64,000 nt of DNA from Posidonia oceanica. Taxonomy: Eukaryota; Streptophyta; Magnoliopsida; Alismatales; Posidoniaceae. Every line of letters begins with the position of its first letter. Position 1 is the first letter of the stretch. This document shows, one piece after another, positions 31,173-42,564 of the stretch. A model generated the notes under the pieces. The model saw only the letters and a program-made list of their open reading frames with translations. It had not been told where the DNA came from and did no database searches. The DNA is taken from contig JAZBRS010000020.1 of assembly GCA_037176725.1 (NCBI GenBank), positions 90,776,001 through 90,840,000 on the forward strand, read 5' to 3'. The translations under genes and the position numbers were made by a program.

Positions 31173-32512
31173 ATGGCTTCTAGCTCAGTCCCCAATGTCT
31201 TCATGCACAACAAGAAGGGGGTCGTAAAACCTTTGGAAGAGATTGAAAGGCATATGATGTCCCTTATCAAGATGGAGAAGGTATGAACTTCTTCATTGGT
31301 CCTTTCATATTCATTTGTTCCTCATGCTTCCGAATTTCTTTGCAGGAAATCCTCAATTTTACCAAGACACCTTGCTTTGACAATGACTTCCCTTACTACT
31401 CCACTTGGGTGAAGGATTTTGTGCTCTGGGCTCGAGAGAGGAAATCTGTTTTGGCCCGTACCTGCTTTGATGGACTTTTGGATTTATTGGGCACAAACAT
31501 GGACTGGCCCCTGCTTCATGCCTCATGTGCCTTCTGGAGTCCTGAGACTCATACTTTCTTCTTTGGGGGTTGTGAAGCGACAATCCTAGTAGAGGATGTT
31601 CATGGCCTGCTTGGTGTGACTCAGATTGGAGCGGCCCGGCCAGATATTGACTTCCCATTGCCGTATGGAACAGCAGATATGCAGACATATATAGACCGTA
31701 TCTTCACCCTTCCGCCTACCTTCCCAGTGATCAAAGGTCGCAGACTCAACTTGGCACATTTGTACTTCAGCTTCCGGCGGATTGAGGACTCTGCCTCTCA
31801 GGATCAGCTGCTGGTGTGTCTGCATTTACTGATTGGAGGCCTCACTTTATTTGTCACCAAGGATTTCTCCTTGGATGTCTATCATACTGAGTTCTTGATA
31901 GGCCTTACTGAGCATTTCTAGCGCTCTCCTTCAGTGGCCATTCTTGCTGCCACATATCTCGGCTTGACCAGCGTTTCCACCGGAGGGGATTTTGTAGGCT
32001 CTCCATTCCTTCTTTCCAGGTGGTTGTAGGTCCATTTCCCGAGGCTCGGGCTCGTGAAGACAGATTTGATTGAGGAAAGGGTTTGCTCTTTCTCCGCTGC
32101 CCCTATTGACATTTCCGTGCCTTCCGCGTCCCTTTCTCGTAAGCACCAAGCGCAAGGTTCTTCAGTTGAGCTGGAGCTAATAGGGCCCACCCACTTTGTA
32201 GTGTACAACTCCCATCGCTGCTTCGAGATGGTGGGGCAAAAGAAAGAGGTGCCACCTCGACTGAGCTTTATTCCTCGTATTCGGGTCCAGGAGCGCAGTC
32301 TTCCATCTGATGTAGTAATGGTGTACTACATTCGGGCTCTCTGGTCGTCTCTAGACCGCCATGATGATTCAAAGGGGCCATCAACTGCTCCTTGCTGCCT
32401 ACCACGGGAGGATGCGCACTGGAAGTGGTATTTAAAGCTACTGCCCAAGCCCGACGAGTGGGTTGAAGCGACGGACGTGCTGCGTAGGAAAAGGAAGAAG
32501 ATGGTTAGATAG
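31173..32512 (+). pseudogene. PMD1 of A2: antisense two-exon plant mobile domain gene
   Basis: Exon 1 is 31173-31280 (36 codons), intron 31281-31345 (65 nt) and exon 2 is 31346-32512 (389 codons with stop), giving about 424 residues in one frame. The PMD core shows FCF-type aromatic stretches, FWSPETHTFFFGGCE, ILVEDVHGLLGV and LLVCLHLLIGGL. The C-terminal end is basic (RRKRKK), possibly a nuclear signal. Only two stops interrupt it: TAG at 31919 (TGG in A1) and TAG at about 32027 (a CAG-type codon in A1). There is no frameshift, so the frame is kept better than most of pol. It is antisense to the retrotransposon genes and ends 1.7 kb from the integrase end. Confidence 0.85.
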
Positions 32513-34216
32513 GCAATCATTGTAATTTTTATTTTTAGGGACCATGTATCTTTTCAAGGGAATTAATATATTTATTTCATTTTTCATCCTTGTTCATGTG
32601 TTTTGGATTGTTCTGAGTTTAGAAATACTCCCTGGTGGCTTTGATATTTGATCAAGGGCCCTTTGTCCAAAATCTGCAGTTTAAGTCACAGTTAAAACGT
32701 AAGACGCTCAAACTGGCACTTATAACGTAAGACGTAGAAAATCAAGCGTCCAATATCCCTCTGTTGATCGTTATACGCTTCAGATGGCACGTCCAATGTT
32801 GGACGCTGATATTTGCTCGTTTAACGCCCCTGAACTGTTTTCCTGCATTACCTCAGCAAATTCGTTAGTCCATCTAGGGGTATTATTGCCCCTAATCCAA
32901 AGTGACTTCTGGAAGCTCAGAAACATCCTTAACATTGCGAAATCAACATGGTCACAAAACACTTGGTAACAACCTACATACAATGCATACTTTACGCAAA
33001 CCTAATGCTATGGATGGGAAAGAAGTCTTAATGCAATGGAGAAACTTAGGTTTTGAATAACAAGTAGTGGCCTTAGCTTTGTTATCAAAAGATGATATGC
33101 CAGACGAGGGACTGTCTCTTCTTGAGATCCCAGTCTTAGCTCTTAGGCGAATACCAAGCGACCGTCCTGAATAGGAGGGGTCGAGTACGACGTGGAGTCG
33201 TAAAATGTCCTAGATTTCTACATCACTGGCCTTTACTTGTTATCAGTTTCATGAGATGATGTTGGTTGGGTAGATTTTACCCTACTCACTATTTTTGGAT
33301 TTTTGATTTTAACATTTTTTGGATTTTTTACTTTATCATTTTTTTGGATTTTTGACTTTATCATTTTTTTGGATTTTTGACTTTATCATTTTTTTTTGGA
33401 TTTTTGACTTTATCATTTTTTTTTATTTTTGATTTTATCATTTTTTTGATTTGGATTTTTATGGGAGATGAAGAATCCTCCGGGAAGTTGGGAAACTAGG
33501 GACCTCATGGTTGGAAAACCTTGACAGCTTGGTCCCTTGTGCATCCTAGAGTCAGAAAATACCTCGGGCTTGCTTTGGCACATAACTGCCCCTAGACCTA
33601 GGCCTCTGCCCCTTGCCTCTTAGTGTACAGTGCAGGATGTGGATAGAAGGAAAGTCCATGCCCTATCCTAAGATGTCGGCTGAAGGTTTGAAGCCTAAAC
33701 CCCTCCTAGTTCAAGGTTGATTCCTACTGCGCCTAGTATTCCCCAGCTTTTCAGTTTTGACTCTTGGACAACTTCTTTACTACCGTCTTGTCCACTCTCT
33801 TTCTTTTTCCTTGCACATGGACAGCTTCTTTGCTGCCTTCTTTTCTGACCCCTTTTTTGCTTTCGTTTCTGGGTACTTTGGCAAGTAGTCTCACCCCTTC
33901 TGAGTGCTCGGTCAATAGATACTCGTTCTTTGACGAACCGAGACACTCTTTCATTTGGTACACTCCCCTCTTTTCTGCGCTTCTAGGTTTTGGCATTAGA
34001 TGCCTACCCAATTTATACTAGGGTAACGCGCCTGACTCGAGGGATGTGTGTGGACTTGTTATTCAAGAACTGGGAGGGGGCTCCTTATGATTTGCCTCTA
34101 TCTCAGTGTGGGACCATTTCCTTTCCTTCTCCCACAAGGTGTTTGTGGGGTGAGGCTAAGGCAAGATTCCTAGGCTTCAACAGCAGAGGGCCCTTGAGCA
34201 CGGGTAGTCTAATGGC
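32513..34216 (-). other. A2 spacer between PMD1 and integrase
   Basis: It matches A1 16120-17782 in inverted orientation. Motif copies in both orientations are at 32695-32830 (GTAAGACGC, CGTTATACGC, GTCCAATGTTGGACGC). A short T-rich tandem repeat, core TTTTTTGGATTTTTGACTTT, is at about 33295-33450. No conserved gene is seen. Confidence 0.7.
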
Positions 34217-37200
34217 TCAGTGTGCATATCAAGGGTAGTACCTTTTGAGGTGCAGTGCATTCCAGGGATATTCAAGCCTAGTGCCATCCTCTCTGGCCAA
34301 ACAATAGGCATTGCCCGGATATGCCTCAACCACCAAGTATGGTCCTTCCCAATTTGGTCTTAGTTTCCCATGCTTGTGAGGAAGGATTTCTTTAAGCACC
34401 CATTCACCAATATTGAATTTACGTTCAATTACTTTCTTCTTATATGCTCTTGCAAGTCATTCTTGGTAGAGGCGTGCATACACAGCTGCTTGCAACCGCT
34501 TCTCATCTAGCAAATCCAACTGTAGACTTAATAATTGCCTCTTATCCTCGGCAGTTATCTCATTGTCGAGTTGTATCCTAGATGAGGGGACCATGACCTC
34601 AAATGGGACTACTGTCTCCATACCATAAGTAAGCGTAAACGGGGTTTGGCCCATAGGCATTCTTATGGAGGTTCGATAGGCCCACAAGGTATCAATTAGC
34701 TTATCTGTCCATTCATGTCCCTTGGCTTCTTCTACCGTTTTCTTAAGGATTCGGATTAACGTTTTATTAGTAGCTTCAGCTTGCCCATTACCTTGCGGGT
34801 AATATGGCGATGAATGATGCAAATCGATCTTAAACTTCTTATAGAGTTTTTTGAAGTCTTGGGATACGAAGATTGCGCCATTGTCTGCTACCAATTTCTT
34901 TGGGATCTCGAACCTTGAGAGGATATTCTTTCGCACGAACATGCAAAGATTTGAAGCTTTGATTTCAATGAACGCTTCTGCTTCAGCCCATTTGGTGAAG
35001 TACTCAGTGGGTGTGAGGATGAACCTATTCTGCTTTTCAGTGTCGAATGGTCCCACGACATCAAATGCCCACATGGAGAAGGGCCACACCGCTTGAGTCG
35101 GATTCAACTCTGATGCTGGCACATGTATTCTGTCTGCATGGATCTGGCACTGCCTGCACCTTCTCACTTTGTTTGCGCAATCTGCCTCCATTGTGGGCCA
35201 GTAGTATCCTCTGTGTAATATCATTTTTGCCATGAATTGAGAACTGATGTGTCCTCCACATATGCCTTCATGCATTTCTTCGATGATAACTTCAACCTCC
35301 TCATAAGTGACAAAGCGCAGCTTTATTCCGCTGAAAGACCTTTTGAAAAGAACCCCGGCTCTCATGAAGTATCTTGTAGCCATCCTCCGAACTGCCTCCT
35401 TGTCTTGTGAAGTTGCGTAGTCAGGGAAGATCCCGTCTTGAATGTAGTTTTGGATGTCAAAGAATCATGGGTTCCCGTCATCTTTTATGTTGTAGCAAAC
35501 TTCAAACATGCCTACTCTTGATTCCCCAACTTTTTGTCTAAGCTCCACGGCCCATGACTCTGTTGAGTCAATGGCAGGTATCTCGTGTTGCTGAACCATT
35601 ATTGTTTGCTCTCGGACATTGATGGGGAACTCGATTGAGGAAGCCAGCGAAGCGAGAGCATTCGCTAGTAGGTTATGACTCCGAAGGGTGTGGACGTACA
35701 CCACTTGCTGAAACCGTGCCAATAGGAGGCGTGCAATGCCTTTGTATTCTTCTAGCCTTGGGTTGAGGGTTCTATACTTGTTCAGAATTTGTCTTAGAAC
35801 CAATTAGGAGTCTCCGATGAGTTTCAACCGCTTTGCCCCTAGCTCCAGTGCTTGGCGTAGTCCGAGGATCAAGGCCTCGTATTCTGCGACATTATTGGTA
35901 TTTGCGGCGAAGTTTAGCTATACGGCTCGAGGAATGAGAACTCCTTCCGGAGTGAGAAGTGCTACTCCAATGCCTGTCCCTTGTCTGTTGAGTGCTCCAT
36001 CAAAGTAGAGGGTCCATTGTTGAGTGGGAGACTCGGTGGCTTGTATTTCCAGTATCTCCTCATCGGGGAAGTCTGTTCGAACTGGTTGATAATCTTCTAC
36101 TGGGAGTTCTGCCAGGTGATCTACAATGGCCTGCCCTTGACTGCCTTCTAGGACACATATCGCAAGTCGAATTCGGTGAGGAGGAGTTGCCACCTTGCCA
36201 ATCATCCAGAGAGGGCTGGCTTCTCGAACATATATTTGATTGGGTCCATTTTGGCAATGTAACAGACTTTATGGGCTAGGAAGTAGTGTCTCAACTTTTG
36301 AGATGCCCATACCAAGGCCAAGCAGTGCTTTTCTATGGCTGTATACTTCTCTTCATAACCCAGGAAAGTTCTACTCAGATAGTAGATAGCTTTTTCCTTC
36401 TTTCCATCCTCATCATGTTGAGCTAGCACTACCCCTATTGATGATGCAGTGGCTACCACATAGAGTAGCAAAGGCATCCCTAACACAGGCACTGACAAGA
36501 CTGGGGGAGTCATGAGATATGCTTTGAGTTCATCAAAAGCTTTCTGGCATTTCTCATCCCAGGTGAATTCCCTTCCTCCCTTCAGTAACTCGTAAAACGG
36601 CTTACATCGATCTGCATGCTGTAAGATGAATCTCCTGATGAACTATAAGCGGCCAATAAGTCCCCTGAGTTCCATGATGTTTCGGGGTGGAGGCATCTGT
36701 GCTATTGCTCTGTCCTTCTGTGGGTCCACCTCGATTCCTCTTTTGCTAATGATGAAGCCCAGTAGCCTCCCGGTAGTTACCCCAAACACACATTTCATTG
36801 AGTTCATTTTTAGCTGATATTGCCTTGCTCTGCTCAGTACCCTTCTTAGCGCCTCAAAGTGTGCCTCCCTTGTTCTTGATTTGACCAAGACATCGTCAAC
36901 ATACACTTCCATGCAATCGTGCATCATGTCGTGGAAGATGGCCATCATCGCTCTCTGATATGTTGCACCAGCGTTCTTGAGACCGAATGGCATGACCACG
37001 TAGTAGTATGTCCCCCATGATGTGATGAATGACGTCTTCTCTTGGTCCTCCTCTGCTAGCTTAATCTGGTTGTAATCGGAGAAACCATCCATGAAAGATA
37101 GCATCTCAAATCCTGCTGTATTATCCACTAGCAAGTCAATATGTGGCAAAGGGAAGTCATCCTTGGGACAGGCGGCGTTGAGGTTGCGATAGTCAATGCA

Positions 37201-38028
37201 AACCCAAACCTTCCCGTCCTTTTTGGCCACTGGTACTATATTTGAGACCCAACTGGGGTACACAACCACTCTGATGAATTTTGCTTTGTGGAGCTTGTCA
37301 ATTTCTTCTTTGACTTTGAGGGCGAGTTCCGGCCTTAGTCGCCTTAGCTTCTGCTTGACGGGCTTGGTTCTAGAGTTTAGTGGAAGCAGGTGTTCCACTA
37401 GGGCTGATTGTAGTCCAGGCATATCCTTGTATTTGATGGCCAGCACATCCACAAATTCTTTCAAGATTTGGACCATTTCCTCCCGCTCTTTTGGGCTCAG
37501 GCTTGCACTTATGAGTATTGGTTTTGACTCTTCGTTGATTCCCAGGTTGACCTCCACGGTCTCTTCTTCAGCTACCTTGGTTTGCTCATCATATTTGTCC
37601 ATGAGGTGCTTAAGGGGGTCTGAGTCGGCCTCTTGATCTTCTTCCTCGTCACTGCAGCTAACCAGCTCATATGCTTCTATTCTTGCACACTTCCCAAATC
37701 GATCAAACTCTTCTACCAAGAAGACCATGTTAGTAGTAGCCAGCTCCTGAGGCAATGCCTCCGTGTATTGACACACGCGCACAATTTTGGAAGCGGTGGT
37801 CGAAGTTGACCGCGAGTTGCTAGAACTAACATGGTGATCCTCTCCCTTATTGAAAATAGATAGCAAATTACTTTTATTCCTAGAAAATGAAAACAATGCG
37901 GAATTAAACAAAGTTTTATTTACAGCATCTAGGGGGATGCCCCTAGAGTTACCTCCATCAGTAGAGGTAGGAGCCTCTCTAGGCGGGCTCGTCAGGATTG
38001 ACGTTCCCATCATCTTCGAGAAGCTCAT
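34217..38028 (-). pseudogene. pol: A2 ORF2: RT, RNase H, archaeal-type RNase H, integrase
   Basis: The frame starts at ATG 38028, overlapping ORF1 by 50 bp as in A1. RT includes WVCIDYRNLNAACPKDDF and YVDD (near 36895). RT-RNase H is interrupted by a small indel near 36200 that shifts the frame. The archaeal-type RNase H (about 36030-35630) keeps FDGA and AEYEAL-type positions. Integrase (about 35280-34440) keeps HEGICGGH, CRQC, the two Asp motifs and PQGNGQAE. The frame ends at 34217-34219. Stops are at about 35898, 35805, 35466 and 34460 besides the frameshift. RT and the N-terminal 480 residues are uninterrupted. Domain order and the second RNase H place the element in Tat. Confidence 0.9.
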
Positions 38029-38626
38029 AATCGGCCCCTGGATCGGGGTCAACTTCAGGTCTCTGAGGTTGCAGACCTTCAGAGAGATCAACCGTGAGAC
38101 GGCGGACCCTGTCTATGAGTCGTTGTGACTTGCGTAGAGTTTGCCCCGGCCTTTGCTCCAAAGAGGAAGAGATGTCCAGAGTTGGAGGAGGCGGAGGCTT
38201 GGAAGTGGTGGTGCCAGAAGAAGAGGAAGAAGAAGAAAGAGGTGGCCGATTCGGAGGTTCGGGGGCCGGTGTGCCCAACAATGGTGGTGGCGATGCTGCA
38301 GTCTGACCTTCGTGAGGTTTTGCTGGCAACTCTTCTGCAGTCTGACCTTCGTGAGGTTTTGCTGCTACAGTCTGGCCTTCATGTGGCTCTGCTGTCAACT
38401 CCCTTGCAGTCTGACCTTCGTGAGGCTTTGCTGGCAATTCAAGTGTTTGGAATAAGCCGGAAATGTTTACGTCGACTTTGTCCTCTACACTTTGGAGAGT
38501 GTGTTTGCTTGATTGTGCCAAAATAATATTTGCCAGAGAGGATGAATTTGAGTCGAATATCCCTACACTGGTAAAATGTCCTTGTAGATTCCACTGTAGT
38601 GGTCGTCCATCGGGGAACTGGTCGAA

Positions 38627-38749
38627 ACGGAGTCCTCCCCTTCCTTCTCTATCATAGGCCTTCACTGGCTCCTTCGTTCCCTTTCCTTCTGAGCCTAAGC
38701 CCTGGCCTTTCTTGTAACCAATTCTCCTCATGATGTTCCATCCCACATT
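38627..38749 (-). other. G-patch domain coding segment in A2
   Basis: It has the same glycine pattern as in A1: VGW, RRIGYKKGQGLG, GKG, EPV and GRGGL. Substitutions relative to A1 avoid the glycines, which suggests the domain was under constraint while the family was active. It lies about 75 residues after the end of protease 2. Confidence 0.78.
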
Positions 38750-38975
38750 CATGGATGGTCCTTTACTTTTGGAGGATTCCTTCTTCTTGTGAAATAGCCT
38801 AGGCCTAGCCCACTTGTCCCTCAGCTCGACCATAGACACTACATTCTTGCCTTTTTCGGCGCAGGTCAGCTTCTCTCGCACACTGAACTGGTGCGGTAGG
38901 TATATCACATTTGTCTCTACTTCTTGGCCTGGTATGTCTCCCGCTATCTTGATGATTTTCCCATTGGTGCCGAGG

Positions 38976-39284
38976 AGATGATACTCCTTTTAAACTGTCT
39001 AGCCATTGTCTCCCTAGGATGATCTGATATGGGACATTGACGTCTATGACAATTAGTTGGGTTAGAACCTGAGCTGGTCCTATCCCTATCTTTGTGGTCC
39101 ACTTGCCGTGTGCTTTTCTTTTGCTGTCATCATACCCGGCAATCGTCATGTCAATGGGGGTTAAGGAGGCCTCATTCACGCCCAAGGCTCGTATTGTATT
39201 CAACGAGCAAATGTTCATTGATGCACCAGTATCTATGAGCACTTCAGAAATTAAGTGATTGTTTATAGAAATTGTTACATTGAA
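38976..39284 (-). other. Protease 2 (retropepsin) coding segment in A2
   Basis: A retropepsin fold is indicated by VLIDTGAS (catalytic Asp at about 39233) and the C-terminal IILGRQWL motif, with about 75 residues between. It is the intact one of the two. The B1 insertion in A1 falls just before the codons for IILGRQWL. Confidence 0.85.
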
Positions 39285-39968
39285 TGGAGCTTTTCTCCTC
39301 TCTATTGGTGCCAACTCGCTATCAGCAAAGGTAATGATTGGCTCTACAAAGGCTGCTGTAGCTATGATATGGAGTTCCTCTACTGGCATGTCTAGGGCAA
39401 CTTGGGCCTTCTTTAGCACTTCTAGCAGGACTTTTCGGTGTTCATTTGAGCTGTTTATGAGGTCATAGATCGAGATCCTGGCCTGTGCCTTCTTTAATTG
39501 CTCTAGGATGTCATATTTTGCCGACCTGGGTCCTACTTCGGGTTTGACCGGCTCTACTTGCTTTGCTGGTGGCATGATTCAATTTGACAGCCTCCCTCCT
39601 CTGGTGATGGGTGCAGCAGCCTCATTTCCTTTGGATGCTCCCTTCTTGAGCGCCCAGGCGAAGATGGACTCCCTCCGTATAGATCCGCCGATCTCTGGTG
39701 GCTTTGTGGCCCTAGCTCGCTGCTCTGTTGGCACTCGAAAGATTGGGGATGATGGAGTAGTAGTGCTCCGAAGTATTGAAGTGCTGAGGGCCAGCAATTG
39801 ACTTGATCGTGGCCTTGCTACTCTGAAGATTGGGGAGACTGGTGGTGACAGCAACTTGGGATCCCATAGCGGTGATTTTCTCCATGGCAGACGTTGTGAC
39901 TCCTCCTCTTCCCGAAGGGTTGCAATTTGTGGCTCTGGCATCTTGAATGTGCATAAAATCCCTGGTCG

Positions 39969-40346
39969 GTTGGCTGGAATGTTAACAACTACTCCTTGGT
40001 ATTTGAATTTTAGCATTTGATGAACCGAAGATGCTACAGCCCCGACCTCCACTAGCCAAGACCTCCCTAGGATGAGTGGCTCCAGGACTTCCTCCTTCAT
40101 AATAATCACCGAAGTGATACTGGTCAAAGGACCGACTGTGATTTCCATGGGTATTGTCCCTAGTGCCAATTTCTCTTTCTGATCAAACCCAGTGCACATA
40201 AAGGGAGTCCTATCTAGCTCGCCCTCATTTAGTCCCAAGCTCTAGAGTGTGGAGAGAGAACTGAGGCTTCGGCTTGCTCCAATGTCAACCAATACTCCTT
40301 GCAGCACATTATCATTGATGCCCACTGTGATGACGAGTGGCAACTC
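39969..40346 (-). other. Protease 1 (retropepsin-like) coding segment in A2
   Basis: It has LVDIGAS where a retropepsin has L-x-D-T/S-G-A (Asp at about 40286) and LILGRSWL at the C-terminal side, so the same two landmarks at about the same spacing as protease 2. DIG in place of DTG is probably a C-to-T change of the Thr codon; whether the ancestor was active is not known from one copy. A stop (about 40241) lies inside. Confidence 0.7.
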
Positions 40347-41109
40347 TTGCTTATGTAGGGGCGGAAGCTTCGAATCTTTGAAGACTATATTTTCCCGTTC
40401 AAACTGCTGATTGGCTTTTTGAACTTGGCTTTCTTCCTCTATGTCTTCTTGTGGCTCCTCGACTACTACTGTGAGGTTGAACTGGCTAAGGAGCTCCTTC
40501 ACTGTTAGTCCCTCGTCTGCCTCACTGTCCCAATCATCATCTGAGATTATTCTCCACTGCTTAGCTTGATCGTCCCAATCCTCTTCTAGTACAACATGGT
40601 TGTCCCAGTCCTTTGGTGGATTAGGAAGCTGCTTGTCCTGGAATGCCATGACTTGATGCTTGGGGAGAGGGTCGTTGTAGACCTGTTGAGACGTCCCTGT
40701 CTGCTTTCTTTGTTTGGCTCTTTTGATCAGGACATCCCATTCAAACACATCTGCCTCCACCATGTCATAGACTATGTCCCTGAAAGTCCAGCAATCACTG
40801 ATGTTGTGACCTTGCATTCTATGGAACGGGCAGTATTTGCTCTGGTCACAATTTGGCAATTCAGGTCTAGCTGGTGGGAATTCAAGTGCTTTTGCTTCCT
40901 CTAGTTCTATGAACATGTCGGCCAGTGTGACTGGTAGAGGAGGGTAATGGTCTCTTCTTCCCTTTTTGCGTGGCAATGGAGGGGGAACATTATGATAACC
41001 GCTCCCATTCCTGGTGTTGTTGGGGGGATTTCTGTTGTTGGCCTGGCTGTTTTGATTACCCCTAGTCCATTGCAGCCGGGGAGCATTCCACATAGGGCGG
41101 ATCTATTGT

Positions 41110-41275
41110 TGAGGGGGAGGGTTATTCCATGCCTACTGCTGCTGAGGAGGGCAGCTCCATGTTTGCTGTTGCTGAGGAGGAGGGTGGCTCCATGTTGGCT
41201 GTTGCTGAGGAGGAGGGTGGCTCCAGGCTTGCTATTGCTGAGTAGGAGGGTGTCTCCATGCTGGCTGCTGTGAAG
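41110..41275 (-). repeat. 39-bp coding repeat in A2 gag (Gln/Pro-rich)
   Basis: Four to five copies of a 36-39-bp unit encode W-S-H-P-P-P-Q-Q-Q-type peptides before the zinc knuckle. Stops in some copies are CAG-to-TAG type. Confidence 0.65.
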
Positions 41276-42564
41276 CTAGTATAGCCCTTTGTTCGAATGG
41301 CCTGGGTGCAGGGCTCATCTTGTTGACGACTCCGGTCACTCCCTCTACCACCTATGCTTTTCGGCTCTTCTTTGGCTCCTCCATGAATTCATGCAGATTT
41401 TCTTTAACGGAGGCTGCCACTTCATACAAAACCATTACATTGGGGCAATAGGCATCACTAGCCCCTTCTTCATTGGTCTAGTCGTGTTTGCAATGAGGGT
41501 CTGGACCACTTGTCTCTCCGGAATGGTCAGCCCTGATCTGGTCGCCATTTCCCGCCATCTGTTGGCGAATGTTACCCAGCTTTTGCCTTGCTTCATGACC
41601 TCCTTGCTTAGGTCGTGGAAGGTTGGCTTGGGGTCTATCTTGTGCTGGTATTTTGTGAGGAAGCTCTCTCTGATTTTATCAAAGCTGCTGAGGTCTTCCT
41701 TGGAGAGAGTGAGAAAGCAATCCATGGGCTCTCCCTCGAGTGAGTAGAAGAACAGGTGTACCACAAGCCCCAAATCATGGAAATAGGGGCTGACTCCATT
41801 TGGAACCGCACTAAGTGACTGAGTGGGTTGGTGGTTCCATTGAACTTGGGAGTCTTCGAGTACTTGAAGCCTAGAGGTAATCTGAATGGGGGAAACTGGC
41901 TCATGTCAAAGTTTGCCAAAGCCTAGGTATGTACCCCTAATGCACTGAGCATTTTTCTCATCTCATCCAAATTTGTTATCCCGGCTGATGGGGTCGGGAC
42001 ATGTGAATTGAAGGATGGATGGTTCTGCTGCTGATGGAGGTAGCTGTTGCAGAAATGTTGAGGTGCGACCTACTCATATCGCGGAGGAAATGCCTGGTGG
42101 TAGTGATGATCTGGCCGAGGCTGATTGCCTGCCAGAGGTGGTTGGGGATGTCTTAGATAGACTCCTTCCTTGTATTTGCCATGTGGCATGTAGTTGTGTT
42201 CCTAAATCAAGGGGTTGGCCCTTGAGTTATAAGCTCCGTTGAGCGCTGTGCCCTAACCTGGGTGGTTTGTGTCCGGCGGTGGGTTGCCATTTAGTCCCTG
42301 GTATAGATCTTCAGGATTATGGTCCGCAACTGGCCTTCGTTGTCCTTCACCGAGATGGGGTGGCTGCTAGAGGTTGTTTAGACATGGCCTCGTTTGGGCT
42401 GATGTCTCTTCGTTTAAGAATTGGTACATGGTTCTGTACCAGATTGAGTCCGGATCTAAGGCTTCTCCGGTGATTGGGTGGTAGATTGTAGGCTCCTCTC
42501 CCGAGGTACTTGCTGAGTCTGACCTCTCTCTTTCTAGCTGATCAGCTTCATGGATCTGGCTCAT

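Larger units (their letters stand above)
37979..42564 (-). pseudogene. gag-pro: A2 ORF1: gag, two protease domains, G-patch
   Basis: Start ATG is 42564. The order is: N-terminal region (with stops); capsid region at about 41910-41440 (GFKYSKTPKFNGT, HLVRFQMESA, SLEGEPMDCF-type); a Gln/Pro-rich tandem stretch (41275-41110); a CX2HX4HX4C zinc knuckle (CPFHRMQGHNISDC, about 40832-40793); an acidic stretch; protease 1 (40346-39969); a linker; protease 2 (39284-38976); G-patch (38749-38627); EPHEGQT repeats (about 38440-38290); and the DEPA stop at 37979. Frameshifts lie near 41780 and in the 41440-41100 stretch. A third, near 38950, is a 20-bp deletion between two CAATG copies (A1 still has the sequence). 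The TAG at about 40241, inside protease 1, is one of several stops. Gag packages RNA; the protease processes the polyprotein. Confidence 0.85.

Noticed and set aside
25369..32512. PMD genes as ordinary host genes between two elements
   Set aside because: They lie between integrase and the 3' LTR of A2 inside the GGCAC duplication, and A1 carries PMD1 and part of PMD2 in the same relative place.
11292..39000. A1 and A2 as one large inverted duplication or foldback transposon
   Set aside because: Each has its own LTRs and junctions, the A2 ends carry a 5-bp duplication and the inverted match breaks at the LTR, so two insertions explain it.
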